A stretch of DNA of 10,533 bases from contig JAAAOL010000495.1 of the NCBI GenBank assembly GCA_009908885.1, positions 1 through 10,533 on the forward strand. The letters are read 5' to 3'. The position numbers and the translations under genes are program-made. This document shows positions 1 through 7,292 of this stretch, in pieces (position 1 is the first letter of the stretch; each line of letters begins with the position of its first letter). This DNA comes from Bacteroidota bacterium. Its GTDB lineage: Bacteria; Bacteroidota; Rhodothermia; Rhodothermales; JAAAOL01. The notes beneath the pieces were generated by a model that saw nothing but the letters and a program-made list of their open reading frames with translations, was not told where the DNA came from and searched no databases.

Positions 1-912
1 GAGACGGGCGCCAGCCTGCAGGCGCCGATCATCGCCGCCGTAGATCCGAACTTCTTCGGCGTCGAGAAGGCGACCGGGCTCAGCAAGCTGCCGCTCATCT
101 GGCAGCACCTGGAAGGGCCGGAATACATCGAATGGAATAAGCTGCGCGACCGGAAAGAGGCGTCGTTCCTGGCGCTGGCCATGCCGTCGTTCGCGTTGCG
201 CTATCCGTATGGGAAGCAAAATCCGGCTGAGGCGTTCGACTACACCGAGGACGAGCCGCTGTGGGGCCATGCCTCCGTGGCGGTCGGCGCGTTCGTCGCG
301 GACAGCTTCGCCCGCACCGGCTGGCCGACGCACCTGACGGGCGGCGGTCCCCGCGTGCTGGAGGACCTGCCCGTGTGGACCTCGCCGCAGGGGCACATTC
401 CGCTTGCCGCGATGGTGCCGCGGGATAAGCTCTCGGAGCTGTCGAAGGCTGGCTTCGTGGTGCTAGGCTGTGAGAAGAACAACGATACGCTCCAGCTGGA
501 GCGGGCGCAGACGGTCAGCCGCCCCGAGGCGCACGAAGACCGGTTGGCCGCGATGGAGGCCAAGGTGCACGTCGCCCTCGCCAGTCAGCTGTTCGTGGCG
601 CGGGCCGCGCACTTCCTCTACCTGTTGCAGCAAGGCCTGGAGCCCACCGACGACGTGGCGCAGGTGCAGGCCGACGTCGAGGAGCAGATCCGCACGTTCA
701 TGTCGGCTCCCAAACGCCGCGTCCCCGCCGACGCCGTCTCCCTGCAGTCCGTCGAAACGCCCCTTCCGACGCAGCAACTGTTTGCCGTGCGGCTGCGTCC
801 GCCTCGCTACATCCTGGACCGCGAGATCAGTCTGGTGCTGGGGCTGCAAGTGCCCACTACGGAGACCCTCGACGTCGAGGAGGACGACGTGGAAGAGGCC
901 GACGACGACTAG
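1..912 (+). CDS. tssC: Type VI secretion contractile sheath large subunit TssC (VipB/EvpB family), 5'-truncated
   Basis: The frame is open from the first base and ends at TAG 910-912, leaving 303 residues of the C-terminal part; the N-terminal part lies outside the window. TssC pairs with TssB to form the contractile sheath around the Hcp tube in the cytoplasm. Family landmarks are visible in order: a DPNFFGVE segment (about residues 15-22), FLALAMPSFALRYPYG near 55-70 (the 'LPR.LLRLPYG' region), PLWGHA at 86-91 (usually YLWGN), SFARTGWPTHLTGGG at 102-116, a SQLFVARAAHFL helix at 195-206, and a final strand region RLRPPRYILDREISLVLGLQVP at 264-285. Unusually, about 18 further residues follow, mostly Asp/Glu, whereas family members usually stop just after the final strand. 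The next gene starts 97 bp downstream. Assignment is by recalled family motifs; I am confident of the family but not of the T6SS subtype. Confidence 0.9.
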   Translation, partial: ETGASLQAPIIAAVDPNFFGVEKATGLSKLPLIWQHLEGPEYIEWNKLRDRKEASFLALAMPSFALRYPYGKQNPAEAFDYTEDEPLWGHASVAVGAFVADSFARTGWPTHLTGGGPRVLEDLPVWTSPQGHIPLAAMVPRDKLSELSKAGFVVLGCEKNNDTLQLERAQTVSRPEAHEDRLAAMEAKVHVALASQLFVARAAHFLYLLQQGLEPTDDVAQVQADVEEQIRTFMSAPKRRVPADAVSLQSVETPLPTQQLFAVRLRPPRYILDREISLVLGLQVPTTETLDVEEDDVEEADDD

Positions 913-1009
913 GTGGAAACGATCACCATCGGCACGGCGTCTCTGCGGCATCTGTCTGCCATAACGCCTATCCTATTTCTATGCTCGCCCCAACCGGTGT
1001 ATTCCTGCT

Positions 1010-2884
1010 GTGACTGACGCGTCAACATCGCGAGACGCTGCCGTCGCGCGCCCTTCGGTGCGCGTCGTGGTCGAAGACGACCAGGGCAAGGAGCGGGTCT
1101 TTTCGGAGGCCTTCCAGATCGGCCGTGGGGACGAGAGCGACCTGCGCGTGCAGCATCGACTCGTGAGCCGACTGCACGTCGAGGTGACCTATGCCGACGG
1201 GACGTGGACGCTGCGTGATCTCGCCAGCACGAACGGCACCTACGTCGACGACGAGCGGGTGGGCGAGGTCCGCCTGGACGATGGGCTCTGCGTCCGCCTC
1301 GGGCGGAATGGGCCGACGCTCCGCTTCGCAGAAGTGGTTCATCCCGGCGCGCCGCCTGCAGAGACGGCAGATCGCCCCCCGACCGGCGACGGGGCCGCTC
1401 CCGAGCCGCCGCTCGACACCGACGACAGCGACCCGTCGGCCGGGCTCGACGAGACCACCGCACCACCCGCGTCGACTCCTTCCGAAGCAGACTCGTATCC
1501 GCCGCTGGAGGATCTCCGGACGGCCCGCCAGGACGCGCCTCCAGAACCCCCGGCCTCCAAGTCGTCCCGCCCATCCTCGTCCTCCCGCTCCTCCGCCACC
1601 TCCTCCGACCTGCAGCCTGCCGAGGACGAGCCCTCCCGGGACGCACCGTCTTCTCGTTCTTCTGCTGCCTCGTCCGAGACGCCTGCGTCGACAGAGGCCG
1701 ACGAGGACGCAGCGGCCTCTCCGGCGTCCGCCCGCCAACGAAGCGCGCCGCGGGATCGCCCGGTCGACCCGTCGGTCTCCCAGGTCATCGCCCGATACTT
1801 CGACCCCGACGACGACGGCCCGGCGGGCGAGCATACGATGATGATCCGGCAGGCCTATCAGCGCGTGCACAAGAAGCAGCGCAGCAAGTACACCTGGATC
1901 ATCGCCGTCATCGCCGTGCTACTGTTCGCGGTCGCAGGCTATGCGGGCTATCTGTACTGGCAGATCGACCGGCTGGAGGACAAGGCGGTCGATATCTTCT
2001 ACCAGATGAAAGAGCTGGAGCTGGCGCAGGAAGGCAACACGGAGAGTAAGCAGCGCCTGGAGCAGGCGTACGAAGGCTACGTCGAAGAGCTGGGCCAACT
2101 CCGGCACTTCGACGGCGAGGTCGAGCAGCTCATCTTCAAGACGGCGCGCAGCTTCGGCGAGGCGGATGTCATCATCCCGGCGGGCTTCGTGGGCAAGGTG
2201 CAACAGTATATCAATGATCATTGGGCTGGCGATTATAGGAGGCGTTTCATCGACGGGGTCAGGCGCGCTGAAGTCAACGAGTACACGCCCCATATCGTGG
2301 AGACCCTCATGGAGCACGGCTTGCCGCCCGAGTTCTTCTACCTTGCCCTCCAGGAAAGCGACTTCATTCCGAGTCGGTATGGGCCCGAAACGCGATGGGG
2401 GCGCGCCAAGGGCATGTGGCAGTTTATTCCCACGACGGCCCAGCGCTATGGCCTCGAAGTAGGAACCGCCCCGAACAGTCCCAGCGGAAGCGACCCCATT
2501 GATGAGCGCCTCGACTGGGAGCTCGCTACGGAAGCCGCGGCTGATTATCTGAGCGACATCTACACCACGCCTGCGCAGGCATCAGGCCTTCTCGTCATCG
2601 CCTCGTACAACTGGGGAGAACGTCGAGTGGTGAACAAACTCGCAGAGCTGGATGGGCTGGAGGGCGTGCCTGAGAATCCTCGCGAGCGGAATTACTGGCG
2701 CTTCCTCACCGAGTACAGCCATCGCATGCCCGACGAGACGAAAGACTACGTCCTGAAGATCTTCTCCGCCGCCGTCATCGGGCAGAATCCGCGTCTTTTC
2801 GGGTTCGACATGGACAATCCGCTGGCGCCGCACATCGAGGCGATGGAGGCATCCAGGGCCACCGCATCCGCGTCATCCAACTGA
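1010..2884 (+). CDS. FHA domain - transmembrane - lytic transglycosylase (MltD/Slt-like) fusion protein
   Basis: 624 residues from a GTG start with no clear Shine-Dalgarno; an in-frame stop at 962 and no ATG in between favour this start. Residues about 17-108 form an FHA phosphothreonine-binding domain with the conserved GR (38-39), SxxH (S53, H56) and NG (75-76) positions. Residues 111-275 are a Ser/Pro/Asp/Glu-rich, probably disordered linker. A basic patch (HKKQRSK, 287-293) precedes one membrane helix (about 295-316), placing FHA in the cytoplasm and the rest in the periplasm. A charged helical stretch (about 317-365) leads to a family-1 transglycosylase domain (about 420-600). That domain has the catalytic Glu in LQESDFIP (E449), GMWQFIPTTAQRYGL (468-482), EAAADYLSDIY (508-518), SYNWGE (532-537) and a DETKDYVLKI segment (575-584). 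No LysM repeats are seen, unlike classical MltD. The enzyme should cleave the MurNAc-GlcNAc bond. Its neighbours (sheath gene, PP2C, kinase) imply phospho-controlled wall opening, which is inference. Confidence 0.9.
   Translation: MTDASTSRDAAVARPSVRVVVEDDQGKERVFSEAFQIGRGDESDLRVQHRLVSRLHVEVTYADGTWTLRDLASTNGTYVDDERVGEVRLDDGLCVRLGRNGPTLRFAEVVHPGAPPAETADRPPTGDGAAPEPPLDTDDSDPSAGLDETTAPPASTPSEADSYPPLEDLRTARQDAPPEPPASKSSRPSSSSRSSATSSDLQPAEDEPSRDAPSSRSSAASSETPASTEADEDAAASPASARQRSAPRDRPVDPSVSQVIARYFDPDDDGPAGEHTMMIRQAYQRVHKKQRSKYTWIIAVIAVLLFAVAGYAGYLYWQIDRLEDKAVDIFYQMKELELAQEGNTESKQRLEQAYEGYVEELGQLRHFDGEVEQLIFKTARSFGEADVIIPAGFVGKVQQYINDHWAGDYRRRFIDGVRRAEVNEYTPHIVETLMEHGLPPEFFYLALQESDFIPSRYGPETRWGRAKGMWQFIPTTAQRYGLEVGTAPNSPSGSDPIDERLDWELATEAAADYLSDIYTTPAQASGLLVIASYNWGERRVVNKLAELDGLEGVPENPRERNYWRFLTEYSHRMPDETKDYVLKIFSAAVIGQNPRLFGFDMDNPLAPHIEAMEASRATASASSN
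1340..1834 (+). other. Low-complexity acidic Ser/Pro/Ala linker inside the FHA-transglycosylase gene
   Basis: Encodes residues 111-275, between the FHA domain and the membrane helix. It lacks hydrophobic segments, is dominated by Ser, Pro, Ala, Asp and Glu, and contains serine runs around residues 184-200 and 213-222. The coding strand at about 1555-1690 is strikingly pyrimidine-rich because of TCC/TCG serine codons. Many Ser/Thr residues sit beside acidic residues, so it could be a flexible tether and a substrate for the neighbouring kinase. That role is inference; the composition is directly visible. Confidence 0.75.
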
Positions 2885-2893
2885 GTCGATATT

Positions 2894-3652
2894 ATGTGGT
2901 GGAAGGCGAAACGAAAACGTGAAGTTCGCGTCGGCGTGCGCACGGACGTCGGGCGCGTGCGGACGGAGAACCAGGACGCCTGGGGCATCTTCCCAGAGAA
3001 CGGAGCGGCCGAGGAGGGCGAACGGCTCTTCATCGTCGCCGACGGCATGGGCGGGCACGAGCATGGGCGGGAGGCCAGTCGGATGGCCGTCCAGACGATC
3101 ATCGACGTGTTTTCGGAACGGGCGGAGGACGATCCGCCTGCGCGCCTCCGCGCGGCCTACGCTGCCGCCAACACCGCCATCTGGACGCGGTCACAGCAAG
3201 GCGCCGTGGCCGAGCGCATGGGGACGACCTGCACGTTGCTGGCGCTGCTGGACGACCAGCTATACCTCGCCCACGTCGGTGACAGCCGGTGCTACCACAT
3301 CGACGAGCGGGACATCGAGCAGCTGACGGACGATCATACGCTGGTCGAGCGCATGCGGCAGGAGGGGGTGCTCAGCGCCGACGAGGCCCGCCATCACCCA
3401 CGCCGGCATGCCCTGATGCGCGCCCTCGGCATTCAGGACGCGGTGGAGACGGACATCCTGGGCCCATTTCCGGTGAAGACGCACCGCCGCTACCTGCTGT
3501 GCTCCGACGGGCTCGATCCCGTCAGCGAGTCAGAGATCCAGCGCATCGCGATGAGCACGAATCAGCCGCAGGAGGCCTGCGACGAACTCGTGCGCCTTGC
3601 CAACGAACGCGGCGGCCCCGACAACATCACCGCGCTCATCGTCTCCTTTTAG
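2894..3652 (+). CDS. PP2C-family Ser/Thr protein phosphatase (PppA/Stp-like)
   Basis: 252 residues starting at ATG, 9 bp after the stop of the FHA-transglycosylase gene and without a Shine-Dalgarno, so translation is probably coupled. All main PP2C motifs are present: RTENQD (23-28), VADGMGGH (48-55), MGTTCTLL (109-116), HVGDSR (127-132), LMRALG (174-179), SDGL (204-207) and GPDN (241-244). The metal-binding aspartates (D28, D50, D205, D243) are intact, so an active Mg/Mn-dependent phosphatase is expected. It is a bare catalytic domain with no signal peptide or membrane helix, hence cytosolic. The SDGL motif continues DPV instead of the common TD/SD, a small variation. By analogy with PppA beside PpkA in type VI loci, it probably reverses the threonine phosphorylation made by the kinase next door and read by the FHA domain; the pairing is inferred from gene order. 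Confidence 0.93.
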   Translation: MWWKAKRKREVRVGVRTDVGRVRTENQDAWGIFPENGAAEEGERLFIVADGMGGHEHGREASRMAVQTIIDVFSERAEDDPPARLRAAYAAANTAIWTRSQQGAVAERMGTTCTLLALLDDQLYLAHVGDSRCYHIDERDIEQLTDDHTLVERMRQEGVLSADEARHHPRRHALMRALGIQDAVETDILGPFPVKTHRRYLLCSDGLDPVSESEIQRIAMSTNQPQEACDELVRLANERGGPDNITALIVSF

Positions 3653-3720
3653 CCGATCCGGAATCGTTCGCGGGCGTCGATGCGTTAACATTCGTCGTAC
3701 ACTCCTTGCGACTCTGTTGC

Positions 3721-3736
3721 GCAGCGAATTCGCTGC
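3721..3736. promoter_or_regulatory. 16-bp perfect palindrome between the phosphatase and kinase genes
   Basis: GCAGCGAATTCGCTGC is identical to its own reverse complement. It lies in the 111-bp intergenic gap, 68 bp after the phosphatase stop and 27 bp before the kinase GTG. It could be an operator for a dimeric regulator or, in RNA, a short hairpin in the kinase leader. It is followed only by TTTG, so it is a poor intrinsic terminator. The palindrome is seen directly; function is unproven. Confidence 0.4.
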
Positions 3737-3763
3737 TTTGCCTCAACGTGACTGCTCCCGACT

Positions 3764-5965
3764 GTGGCTAACTTCGACAAAACCATGACGCCCGGGCGCT
3801 GGCAACGGATTAAGGACGCGCTCGACGCCGTGTTGGAAGTGCCCCCGTCAAAGCGAGAGGCATACCTGGAGACCCATTTTGCGGACGATCCGGGGCTGCA
3901 ACGGGAGGTGCGCGCCCTGCTCCAGGCCGACGATGCGGCCGAGAGTTTCCTCGAAGAGCCCGCGCAGGACTACGCGCGGACCCTCGTCCAGATGCAGGAT
4001 CGCCCGGCTGAAGACCCGCTCATCGGCGAGGTGTTGGACAGCTACCGCATGCTCGGCGTGCTGGGGCGTGGCGGCATGGGCATCGTCTACAAGGCGCGCG
4101 ATGAAGACCTCGACCGCATCGTCGCCGTCAAGATGATCGATCCGGCGCTGGCCCGCGACGACAGCTTCGTGCGGCGCTTCCGGACCGAGGCGCAGGCGCT
4201 GGCCCGCATCGACAGCCGCCACATCGTCAGCGTCTATGCGCTGCGCAAGACGGAGCGCGGGCTGTTCATCGTGATGGAGTGCGTCGACGGCGGGACTGTG
4301 TCGGATCTCTTGGAAGACGGCCCGGTGTCGCTGGAGAGGTTGCTCCCCATCGTCGATCAGATGCTGCAGGCCTTCGAGGCGGCGCACGGCGCGGGCATCG
4401 TCCACCGGGACATCAAACCCGGCAACGTGATGCTCACGACCGACGGCGTGGTCAAAGTCACGGACTTCGGCCTGGCCAAGCGCGTGACCGGCAAGGGCGC
4501 TTCGATGGTGACTATGACGCAGGGCATCGCCGGGACGCTCCATTATATGTCGCCCGAGCAGGTGCAGGGCCTGGACGACCTGGACCACCGGAGCGACCTG
4601 TACTCGGCGGGCATGACCATCTACCAGATGCTCACCGGTCGGCTTCCCATCGACCGGGACAGCAGCGAGTTCGAGGTCATGCGGAGCATCGTCGAGAGCG
4701 ACCTGCCGCCGCCGTCGCACTTCAACCCGGACTTGTCGCCGGAGGTCGACCGCGTCATCATGCGGTCGCTCGAAAAAGACCCCGACGACCGCTACGCCGA
4801 CGCGCATGCGATGCGAGAGGCGTTCTGGGAGCTGGGCGGCGAGGCCCCGTACCAGCGGGGGCAAACGAAAACGCACGTCGTCTCCGGCGACGGAGCCGCC
4901 GGAAGGGCGTCCAAGCCAGACGGGACCTCCGCCGGGGCCAAGCGCTGGCTGGGGATTGGGAGCGCCGTCATCGCGCTGCTCGCGGTGCTGGCGCTGGGAT
5001 ACGTCTTCTTGCTCGGGCCCGACGAATCAGGAGATCTAGGCACACTGACCATCACGCCGACGCCTTCGGAAGCGACGGTCTTCGTCAACGACGAGCGCAT
5101 CACCCCCGGCACTCCGATCGACGTCCCGCCCGGCGAGCCCGTCGCCATCCGCGTGGAACGGGACGGGTACGAACCGTGGTCGGATCAGGTGACCCTGGAG
5201 GCCGGTGGGGTGCAGACCATCCCGGTGACTCTGGAAGAGGCGGCCTCGGCGTCCACCACCGGAACGCTGACCGTCTCCACGACGCCCGCCGATGCGCGGA
5301 TCCGCGTCAACGGGGACCGCGTCACCAGCGATACGCCCGTCGAGGTGCGAGCAGGGGAAGAGGTGTCGGTCGAAGTGACGCAGGACGGGTACGAGCCGTG
5401 GTCCCGCACCGTGACGCTGGAGGCGGGCCAGGAACGCGCGCTGACGGCGACGCTGGAGCGCCGCGCCCAGCCGCCGCAGCCCGATCCCGAAGAAACCGAC
5501 CCGACCCCGGTCGTCCAGCGGGGCACCCTATCGCTCGCCGCGCCGTCGGGCGCCTCCATCCGCGTCGACGGGCAATCCATCAGCAGCGGGACGCCCGTCG
5601 AACTCACGGCAGGGTCCAAGTCAGTCACCGTCAGCCATCCGCAGTACGGCGACTGGTCGACCCGGCTGAGTGTGCCCGCCAACCGGACGCTGCAGAGGCA
5701 AGTCTACTTCCGGAAGAAAGTCAACGTGGCCGTGACGGCGGAAGGCGAGCCCTTCATCAGCGCGGCGCTCTTCGTCGATGGGGAGGAACGCGGGACGACG
5801 CCGCAACAGCTGACGCTCAGTCGCGGCGAGTACACCATCGAAGTCCGCAAGTTTGGATACGACGTAGAAGGAGGGCCGAAGACCGTCACCGTCGAACCAT
5901 ACCTCGGAGATCCCGGCGCTGAACTGGCGACGGACAAGCTCGTGTTCCAATTGAAACAGCCCTGA
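3764..5965 (+). CDS. Membrane Ser/Thr protein kinase with four C-terminal PEGA repeats (PpkA-like role)
   Basis: 733 residues from a GTG start; ATG 3785 is an alternative that would remove seven residues. Residues about 12-66 are a short helical extension (WQRIKDALDAVLEVPPSKRE...) common in kinases of Acidobacteriota, Gemmatimonadota and Rhodothermota. The Hanks-type kinase domain (about 94-355) has the glycine loop GRGGMG (101-106), catalytic Lys in VAVKM (K123), HRDIKPGN (214-221), DFG (234-236) and SPE (263-265), so it should be active and, with HRD, activation-loop dependent. A linker leads to one membrane helix (about 395-417), then PEGA repeats outside at about 426-490, 500-564, 587-646 and 652-729. 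The topology is kinase inside, PEGA in the periplasm. With the FHA protein and PP2C upstream it completes a writer/eraser/reader set. A 16-bp palindrome lies just upstream. The ligand of the PEGA part cannot be read from sequence. Confidence 0.93.
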   Translation: MANFDKTMTPGRWQRIKDALDAVLEVPPSKREAYLETHFADDPGLQREVRALLQADDAAESFLEEPAQDYARTLVQMQDRPAEDPLIGEVLDSYRMLGVLGRGGMGIVYKARDEDLDRIVAVKMIDPALARDDSFVRRFRTEAQALARIDSRHIVSVYALRKTERGLFIVMECVDGGTVSDLLEDGPVSLERLLPIVDQMLQAFEAAHGAGIVHRDIKPGNVMLTTDGVVKVTDFGLAKRVTGKGASMVTMTQGIAGTLHYMSPEQVQGLDDLDHRSDLYSAGMTIYQMLTGRLPIDRDSSEFEVMRSIVESDLPPPSHFNPDLSPEVDRVIMRSLEKDPDDRYADAHAMREAFWELGGEAPYQRGQTKTHVVSGDGAAGRASKPDGTSAGAKRWLGIGSAVIALLAVLALGYVFLLGPDESGDLGTLTITPTPSEATVFVNDERITPGTPIDVPPGEPVAIRVERDGYEPWSDQVTLEAGGVQTIPVTLEEAASASTTGTLTVSTTPADARIRVNGDRVTSDTPVEVRAGEEVSVEVTQDGYEPWSRTVTLEAGQERALTATLERRAQPPQPDPEETDPTPVVQRGTLSLAAPSGASIRVDGQSISSGTPVELTAGSKSVTVSHPQYGDWSTRLSVPANRTLQRQVYFRKKVNVAVTAEGEPFISAALFVDGEERGTTPQQLTLSRGEYTIEVRKFGYDVEGGPKTVTVEPYLGDPGAELATDKLVFQLKQP
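5039..5950 (+). repeat. Four PEGA repeats encoded in the kinase gene
   Basis: Each repeat has the pattern GTL-(beta)-P-x-A-x-(I/V)-x-V-(N/D)-x-(D/E/Q)...T/GTP...G...V-x-(hydrophobic)-x-x-x-x-(Y). The first two repeats are closest: both contain DGYEPWS and VTLEAG, 74 residues (222 bp) apart, and stay very similar at the DNA level (GGACGGGTACGA then CCGTGGTC), suggesting the most recent duplication. The fourth (VNVAVTAEGEPFISAALFVDG, then ERGTTP and YTIEVRKFGYD) is the most diverged. They form the extracytoplasmic part of the kinase. Confidence 0.82.
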
Positions 5966-6042
5966 CGCATACACCACTGAGAGCGACACGAATCACAGTG
6001 CCGCTTGCCTGACTCCGCAATCCATCCCATCCTCGACACAAG

Positions 6043-6048
6043 AGGAGG
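6043..6048 (+). promoter_or_regulatory. Strong Shine-Dalgarno (AGGAGG) deciding the start of the first CsgG-like gene
   Basis: AGGAGG lies 4 nt before ATG 6053 and 7 nt before ATG 6056. The spacing favours these ATGs, especially the second, over an upstream in-frame TTG at 6005, and the choice leaves a clean signal peptide. It is the only obvious Shine-Dalgarno among the gene starts visible in this window. Confidence 0.75.
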
Positions 6049-6052
6049 TATC

Positions 6053-7126
6053 ATGATGAATACACCGCACTTTATACGACGTATCGTCCGCACGCTGGCA
6101 GCCGTCGCGGTACTGCTGGTTGCGACGGCATCGCTGTCCGTGGCCCAGACCGGCGACGCCCGCTTCCAGCAGGGGGAGCAAGCCTTTCAAGAGGCTGATT
6201 TCGACACAGCCATCACGTTTTTCACCGATGTCGCTCAGGACTCGACGGCGCGCAGTAAGCTTCGGGAAGACGCGCTGAAGTACCTCGGGCGGCTCTACAT
6301 CGCCAAGAGCGCGTATGACGAAGCCCGCCGCGCCGTCCGCGACCTGCTCGAACTGGAGCCGCCACTCGTCGAAATGAATCCAGACCAGGAGCCGCCACCG
6401 CTGCTGAAGATCTACTACGAAGAGCGCAAGCAGATCGAAGGCGATTATCAGGTGGAGCGCGCCGACCCGGGCCTGCAGACGATGGCCGTAATGGACTTTA
6501 CGAACAACTCCATCGACGATCACGAGCGGTTCGATCCGATGCGGCAGGGCTTTGCGTCAATGATGATCAACTACCTCGGCGGCGCGACCGACCTCAAGGT
6601 GGTCGAGCGCGAACGGCTGCAATGGCTCCTGCAAGAGATCGACCTGCAGCAGAGCAAATACGTCGACGAGTCGACCGCCGTGCGGATGGGCAAGATGCTG
6701 GGGGCGACGACGGTGCTCTTCGGCGCCTACACCGTCTTCCGGGGGGACATCCAGATCAGCGCACGCCTCGTCAAGGTCGAGACCGGAGAGATCCTGCTGG
6801 CCGAACAGATCCGCGGTGACAGCGACGACTTCTTCGAGCTGACGGAAGACTTGAGCCTCCAGGTGGCGCAGGCCACCAACAGCACGCTGGAGGAAACCGA
6901 GATAGGTGCTCGCACGGAGACGCGCTCCCTCGATGCGCAGATGTCGTACGCGGATGGTCTCAGCGAGCTCGACAAGGGCAATTACCACGCCGCCTATGAG
7001 AAATTCGAGGAGGCGTTGGAGTACGATCCCAACTTCGAACGCGCCCAGAAGCGGATGAACAGCCTGCGTCCGATGATCGCCCAGGCGGTGGTCGAGACGA
7101 GTGACGGCGGCGCCATCGACGGTTGA
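6053..7126 (+). CDS. Exported TPR - CsgG-like - TPR protein
   Basis: 357 residues from ATG 6053 (ATG 6056 is equally possible). The signal peptide has an RR-containing n-region (9-13), a hydrophobic core (about 15-30) and likely cleavage at SVA|QTG after residue 31. Residues about 34-100 are helical TPR-like repeats. Residues about 140-275 match the CsgG-like fold: AVMDFTNN (145-152), LKVVERERLQWLLQEIDLQQ (181-200), then MLGATTVLFGAYTVF and IQISARLVKVETGEIL. A final TPR (YADGLSELDKGNYHAAYEKF, about 299-318) closes the protein. CsgG itself is an outer-membrane secretion channel lipoprotein, but this protein lacks a lipobox cysteine, so it is probably periplasmic or loosely outer-membrane associated. 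It lies 87 bp after the kinase with no terminator between and may be co-transcribed. It is related to the lipoprotein gene downstream. The family call is firm; function is unknown. Confidence 0.85.
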   Translation: MMNTPHFIRRIVRTLAAVAVLLVATASLSVAQTGDARFQQGEQAFQEADFDTAITFFTDVAQDSTARSKLREDALKYLGRLYIAKSAYDEARRAVRDLLELEPPLVEMNPDQEPPPLLKIYYEERKQIEGDYQVERADPGLQTMAVMDFTNNSIDDHERFDPMRQGFASMMINYLGGATDLKVVERERLQWLLQEIDLQQSKYVDESTAVRMGKMLGATTVLFGAYTVFRGDIQISARLVKVETGEILLAEQIRGDSDDFFELTEDLSLQVAQATNSTLEETEIGARTETRSLDAQMSYADGLSELDKGNYHAAYEKFEEALEYDPNFERAQKRMNSLRPMIAQAVVETSDGGAIDG

Positions 7127-7157
7127 CCTTCGCGCGCATCGCTGCGTACGATTTCAC

Positions 7158-7190
7158 GGGCCGGGGGAGGGCATCCCTCGGCCCGTTTTA
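7158..7190 (+). terminator. Intrinsic terminator after the first CsgG-like gene
   Basis: GGGCCG at 7158-7163 and the following G-run pair with CCCTCGGCCC (7175-7184) to form a roughly 10-bp GC stem, followed at once by GTTTTA. It begins 32 bp after the stop of the upstream gene. It would end the transcript of the kinase/CsgG-like genes before the lipoprotein gene. Confidence 0.8.
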
Positions 7191-7263
7191 TGTTCGAAAT
7201 AGCAACCGCTCGGAGTGAGGCGGATTCTTGGGAGATTTCGTCCGCATAATCCAGGAAACGCCG

Positions 7264-7292
7264 TTGGTTGCCGTCCCATTTATTCCTATAAT
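7264..7292 (+). promoter_or_regulatory. Sigma70-like promoter of the lipoprotein gene
   Basis: TTGGTT (7264-7269) and a perfect TATAAT (7287-7292) are separated by exactly 17 bp, in a locally AT-richer patch downstream of the terminator. Transcription would start near 7299, giving a leader of about 30 nt before ATG 7331. The position right after a terminator and before a gene supports it. If the host uses the Bacteroidota-type primary sigma factor, the E. coli-style match may be fortuitous. Confidence 0.55.

Noticed and set aside
867..880. 14-bp palindrome CCTCGACGTCGAGG near the end of tssC
   Set aside because: It lies inside coding sequence for LDVEE and is built of ordinary GAC/GTC/GAG codons; it has no U-tract and no promoter context.
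957..985. Possible promoter before the FHA gene (TATGCT at 980-985)
   Set aside because: The -10 match is partial and no convincing -35 element lies 16-18 bp upstream.
2212..2223. 12-bp palindrome CAATGATCATTG and a nearby AGGAGG (about 2237-2242) inside the transglycosylase gene
   Set aside because: No start codon follows the AGGAGG at a usable distance and the main frame is continuous, so an internal gene start is not supported.
3848..4876. Long antisense open frame across the kinase gene (342 codons)
   Set aside because: GC-rich coding sequence leaves few stops on the opposite strand; its translation shows no recognisable domain, and the forward frame has a complete kinase domain.
4279..5922. 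Long +1-shifted open frame within the kinase gene (547 codons)
   Set aside because: Arg/Gly/Ala-rich shadow translation with no motifs; a product of high-GC codon usage.
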